DNA from: Bacteroidales bacterium UBA1458
GTDB taxonomy: Bacteria > Bacteroidota > Bacteroidia > Bacteroidales > VadinHA17
DNA: 15,094 nt
Direction: 5' to 3'
NCBI GenBank assembly: GCA_002325785.1
Contig: DCSU01000102.1
Span: forward strand, 1-15,094
The position numbers and the translations under genes are program-made. The notes below the pieces were generated by a model that saw only the letters and a list, made by a program, of their open reading frames with translations, had not been told where the DNA came from and ran no database searches. Below are positions 14,187 to 15,094 of the stretch, one piece after another. Every line of letters begins with the position of its first letter. Within the stretch, counting starts at the first letter, position 1.

Positions 14187-14618
14187 ATGGGATTAGTAAA
14201 AGAATTCAAGGAGTTTGCCGTCAAGGGCAACATGATGGACATGGCCGTAGGTATCATAATCGGCGTCGCCTTCGGTAAGATCATCACATCACTTGTGAAT
14301 GACGTGCTTATGCCGCCGCTGGGCATGCTGCTTGGAAAGGTCGATTTCACGAACCTTAAGGCTGTCCTGCAGAAGGGCACGGATGCCGTGATGGAGGGAA
14401 CCACCGTAATTCAGCCTGCCATCAGCGAAGTCTCAATCAATTACGGAATGTTTATTCAGAACATTATTGACTTTTTGATCGTCGCCTTCTGTATTTTCCT
14501 GGTGATTAAAGCCATGAACAGTCTGAAGAAGAAAGAAGAAGTTGCTCCGGCCGCTCCTCCTCCTCCCAGTGATGAGGTTGTTCTCCTGAAGGAAATTCGT
14601 GACCTGCTTAAAAAATAA
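14187..14618 (+). CDS. mscL: large-conductance mechanosensitive channel MscL
   Basis: MscL is a homopentameric inner-membrane channel that opens under high membrane tension to release solutes on hypo-osmotic shock. The 143-residue protein starts at the ATG at 14187 (MGLVKEFKEFAVKGNMMDMA, the conserved amphipathic N-terminal helix), not the upstream ATG at 14157, which adds ten unconserved residues. TM1 spans about 17-45 (VGIIIGVAFGKIITSLVNDVLMPPLG) and TM2 about 86-112 (YGMFIQNIIDFLIVAFCIFLVIKAMN). A charged linker with PAAPPPP leads to the C-terminal bundle helix DEVVLLKEIRDLL. The periplasmic loop is of normal size. It is divergent from the dodecin/Kbp pair. Confidence 0.95.
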   Translation: MGLVKEFKEFAVKGNMMDMAVGIIIGVAFGKIITSLVNDVLMPPLGMLLGKVDFTNLKAVLQKGTDAVMEGTTVIQPAISEVSINYGMFIQNIIDFLIVAFCIFLVIKAMNSLKKKEEVAPAAPPPPSDEVVLLKEIRDLLKK

Positions 14619-14645
14619 TGAGGCAATTCTTTCGTTGTAATGGAA

Positions 14646-14669
14646 ATTGTATGCAATTTTGCACGCAAT
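14646..14669. promoter_or_regulatory. imperfect inverted repeat downstream of mscL
   Basis: ATTGTATGCAA (14646-14656) and TTGCACGCAAT (14659-14669) form an 11-bp inverted repeat with two differences across a 2-base spacer. It lies 27 bases after the mscL stop and seven bases before the micro-ORF at 14676. The left half resembles the palindrome at 12665-12676. It could be an operator for what follows or a weak hairpin after mscL. Confidence 0.3.
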
Positions 14670-14675
14670 AAAATT

Positions 14676-14732
14676 ATGGCGAGAATCAAGAAATATTACT
14701 GGTGGCGGAGGCTCTTCCCTGACAGGGGATAA
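14676..14732 (+). CDS. candidate 18-codon micro-ORF, aromatic-rich
   Basis: ATG to TAA encodes MARIKKYYWWRRLFPDRG. The content is striking: two Tyr and two Trp in tandem, flanked by Lys/Arg. A small hairpin (TTCCCT with AGGGGA across GAC, 14715-14729) sits at the end of the ORF. A terminator-like hairpin with a T-run follows 29 bases after the stop. This arrangement is that of an aromatic-amino-acid attenuator leader, but no plus-strand gene follows within the window. It may instead encode a small membrane-active peptide, be part of a small RNA, or be chance. I do not recognise it from any family. Confidence 0.3.
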   Translation: MARIKKYYWWRRLFPDRG

Positions 14733-14760
14733 ATCCGGACACTTAATAAATACAAAGCAT

Positions 14761-14791
14761 AAGAGGCTGCAGTCTGAGACTGTGGCCTTTT
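14761..14791 (+). terminator. terminator-like hairpin downstream of mscL and the micro-ORF
   Basis: GGCTGCAGTC (14765-14774) pairs with GACTGTGGCC (14778-14787) over a 3-base loop, allowing two G-U pairs, and AAGA/TTTT extends the stem. Four Ts (14788-14791) follow, then a further T-rich stretch. It is oriented to end plus-strand transcription coming from mscL or the micro-ORF. Confidence 0.65.
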
Positions 14792-14802
14792 CACTTTTAT
14801 TC

Positions 14803-14832
14803 AAAGAAAAAGTCCCGCCGGGTGGGCGGGAC
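14803..14832 (-). terminator. intrinsic terminator of the right-edge minus-strand gene
   Basis: GTCCCGCC (14812-14819) and GGCGGGAC (14825-14832) form a perfect 8-bp GC-rich stem with a 5-base loop. On the minus strand it is followed by TTTTTCTTTG. It lies 45 bases after the stop of the gene at 14878. On the plus strand only CTTT follows, so it mainly acts leftward. Confidence 0.85.
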
Positions 14833-14877
14833 CTTTAAAACTCCGGAAAATGTTAAACAGAACCTGTACCTGAAAGA

Positions 14878-15094
14878 TTATTGGATGTAAAAGTTGTACT
14901 CGTAGGACAAACCATTTTCACGCAACCACCTGCGAAGTGCTTTGGCAATCTTTCTTTTCCGGAGCAGGACAATTCCTATTCCTTCCGCTGTTATCTGATA
15001 ATAAGGTTTCATTTCTGCGTTTACCCTTACCTGCTTTAGGTCATCCGGGCATGTTTTCAGGACTAAATTAAGTCCGGCGCAGCCGTTTACCAAG
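14878..15094 (-). CDS. unrecognised protein, C-terminal part only
   Basis: An open frame of 71 codons ends in TAA at 14878-14880 and is still open at the right edge, so the true start is probably outside the window; the only start-like codon seen is a TTG at 15091-15093. The visible part contains NGCAGLNLVLKTCPDDL with two cysteines, a middle part EMKPYYQITAEGIGIVLL, a very basic segment RKRKIAKALRRWLRE and the end SYEYNFYIQ. There is no hydrophobic segment long enough to span a membrane. I do not recognise the family. The strong terminator just downstream supports it as a real, expressed gene. Confidence 0.55.
   Translation of the reverse strand, partial: LVNGCAGLNLVLKTCPDDLKQVRVNAEMKPYYQITAEGIGIVLLRKRKIAKALRRWLRENGLSYEYNFYIQ

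Overview
The window looks like chromosomal DNA from an anaerobic or facultative member of the Bacteroidota, probably of the Bacteroidales type. The signs are an outer-membrane TonB-dependent receptor with an N-terminal carboxypeptidase-regulatory-like domain, a GltX carrying the insertion usual in this phylum just after its KLSKR motif, weak Shine-Dalgarno sites, and a match to the Bacteroidota promoter form (TTG, 19 bases, TAnnTTTG) ahead of gltX. This placement is inferred from protein character, not from a marker-gene search. No phage, transposase, CRISPR array, tRNA or rRNA was seen. No stretch above 300 bases lacks a gene; the longest gap, about 270 bases at 3835-4107, holds heptanucleotide repeats.

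Left third (1-5142, all on the minus strand, so transcribed right to left): threonine 3-dehydrogenase (tdh), an AcsA-like acyl-activating ligase, a stand-alone acyl carrier protein, a full-length paralog of 2-amino-3-ketobutyrate CoA ligase, and the 5' part of kbl itself. Tdh and Kbl are the textbook route threonine -> 2-amino-3-ketobutyrate -> glycine + acetyl-CoA. Inserted between them is a ligase/carrier/oxoamine-synthase trio that could run the same Claisen chemistry on a carrier-protein thioester. This is the most promising candidate here for an undescribed small pathway. The gaps between these genes hold heptamer repeat arrays, a REP-like hairpin element and a palindrome.

Middle (5225-9950): a promoter drives gltX-tatD-tcdA, three plus-strand genes with overlapping stop and start codons (glutamyl-tRNA synthetase, a TatD-type metallohydrolase and a tRNA t6A dehydratase). 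Convergent to it is a lipoprotein serine hydrolase of the class C beta-lactamase fold.

Right-middle (9956-13194, minus strand): a probable metal-handling operon. In transcription order it has a small Cys/His-rich exported protein resembling the HYC_CC_PP group, a TonB-dependent receptor with a CKAACC motif at the start of its plug, and a periplasmic heavy-metal-associated (HMA) domain protein with a CxxC motif. It ends at an intrinsic terminator.

Right end (13235-15094): dodecin and a Kbp/LysM-type BON-LysM protein form a minus-strand pair with its own terminator. It diverges from the mechanosensitive channel gene mscL, which suggests an osmotic or ionic stress locus. Beyond mscL lie a palindrome, an 18-codon aromatic-rich micro-ORF followed by a terminator-like hairpin, and the end of an unrecognised minus-strand gene with a strong terminator.
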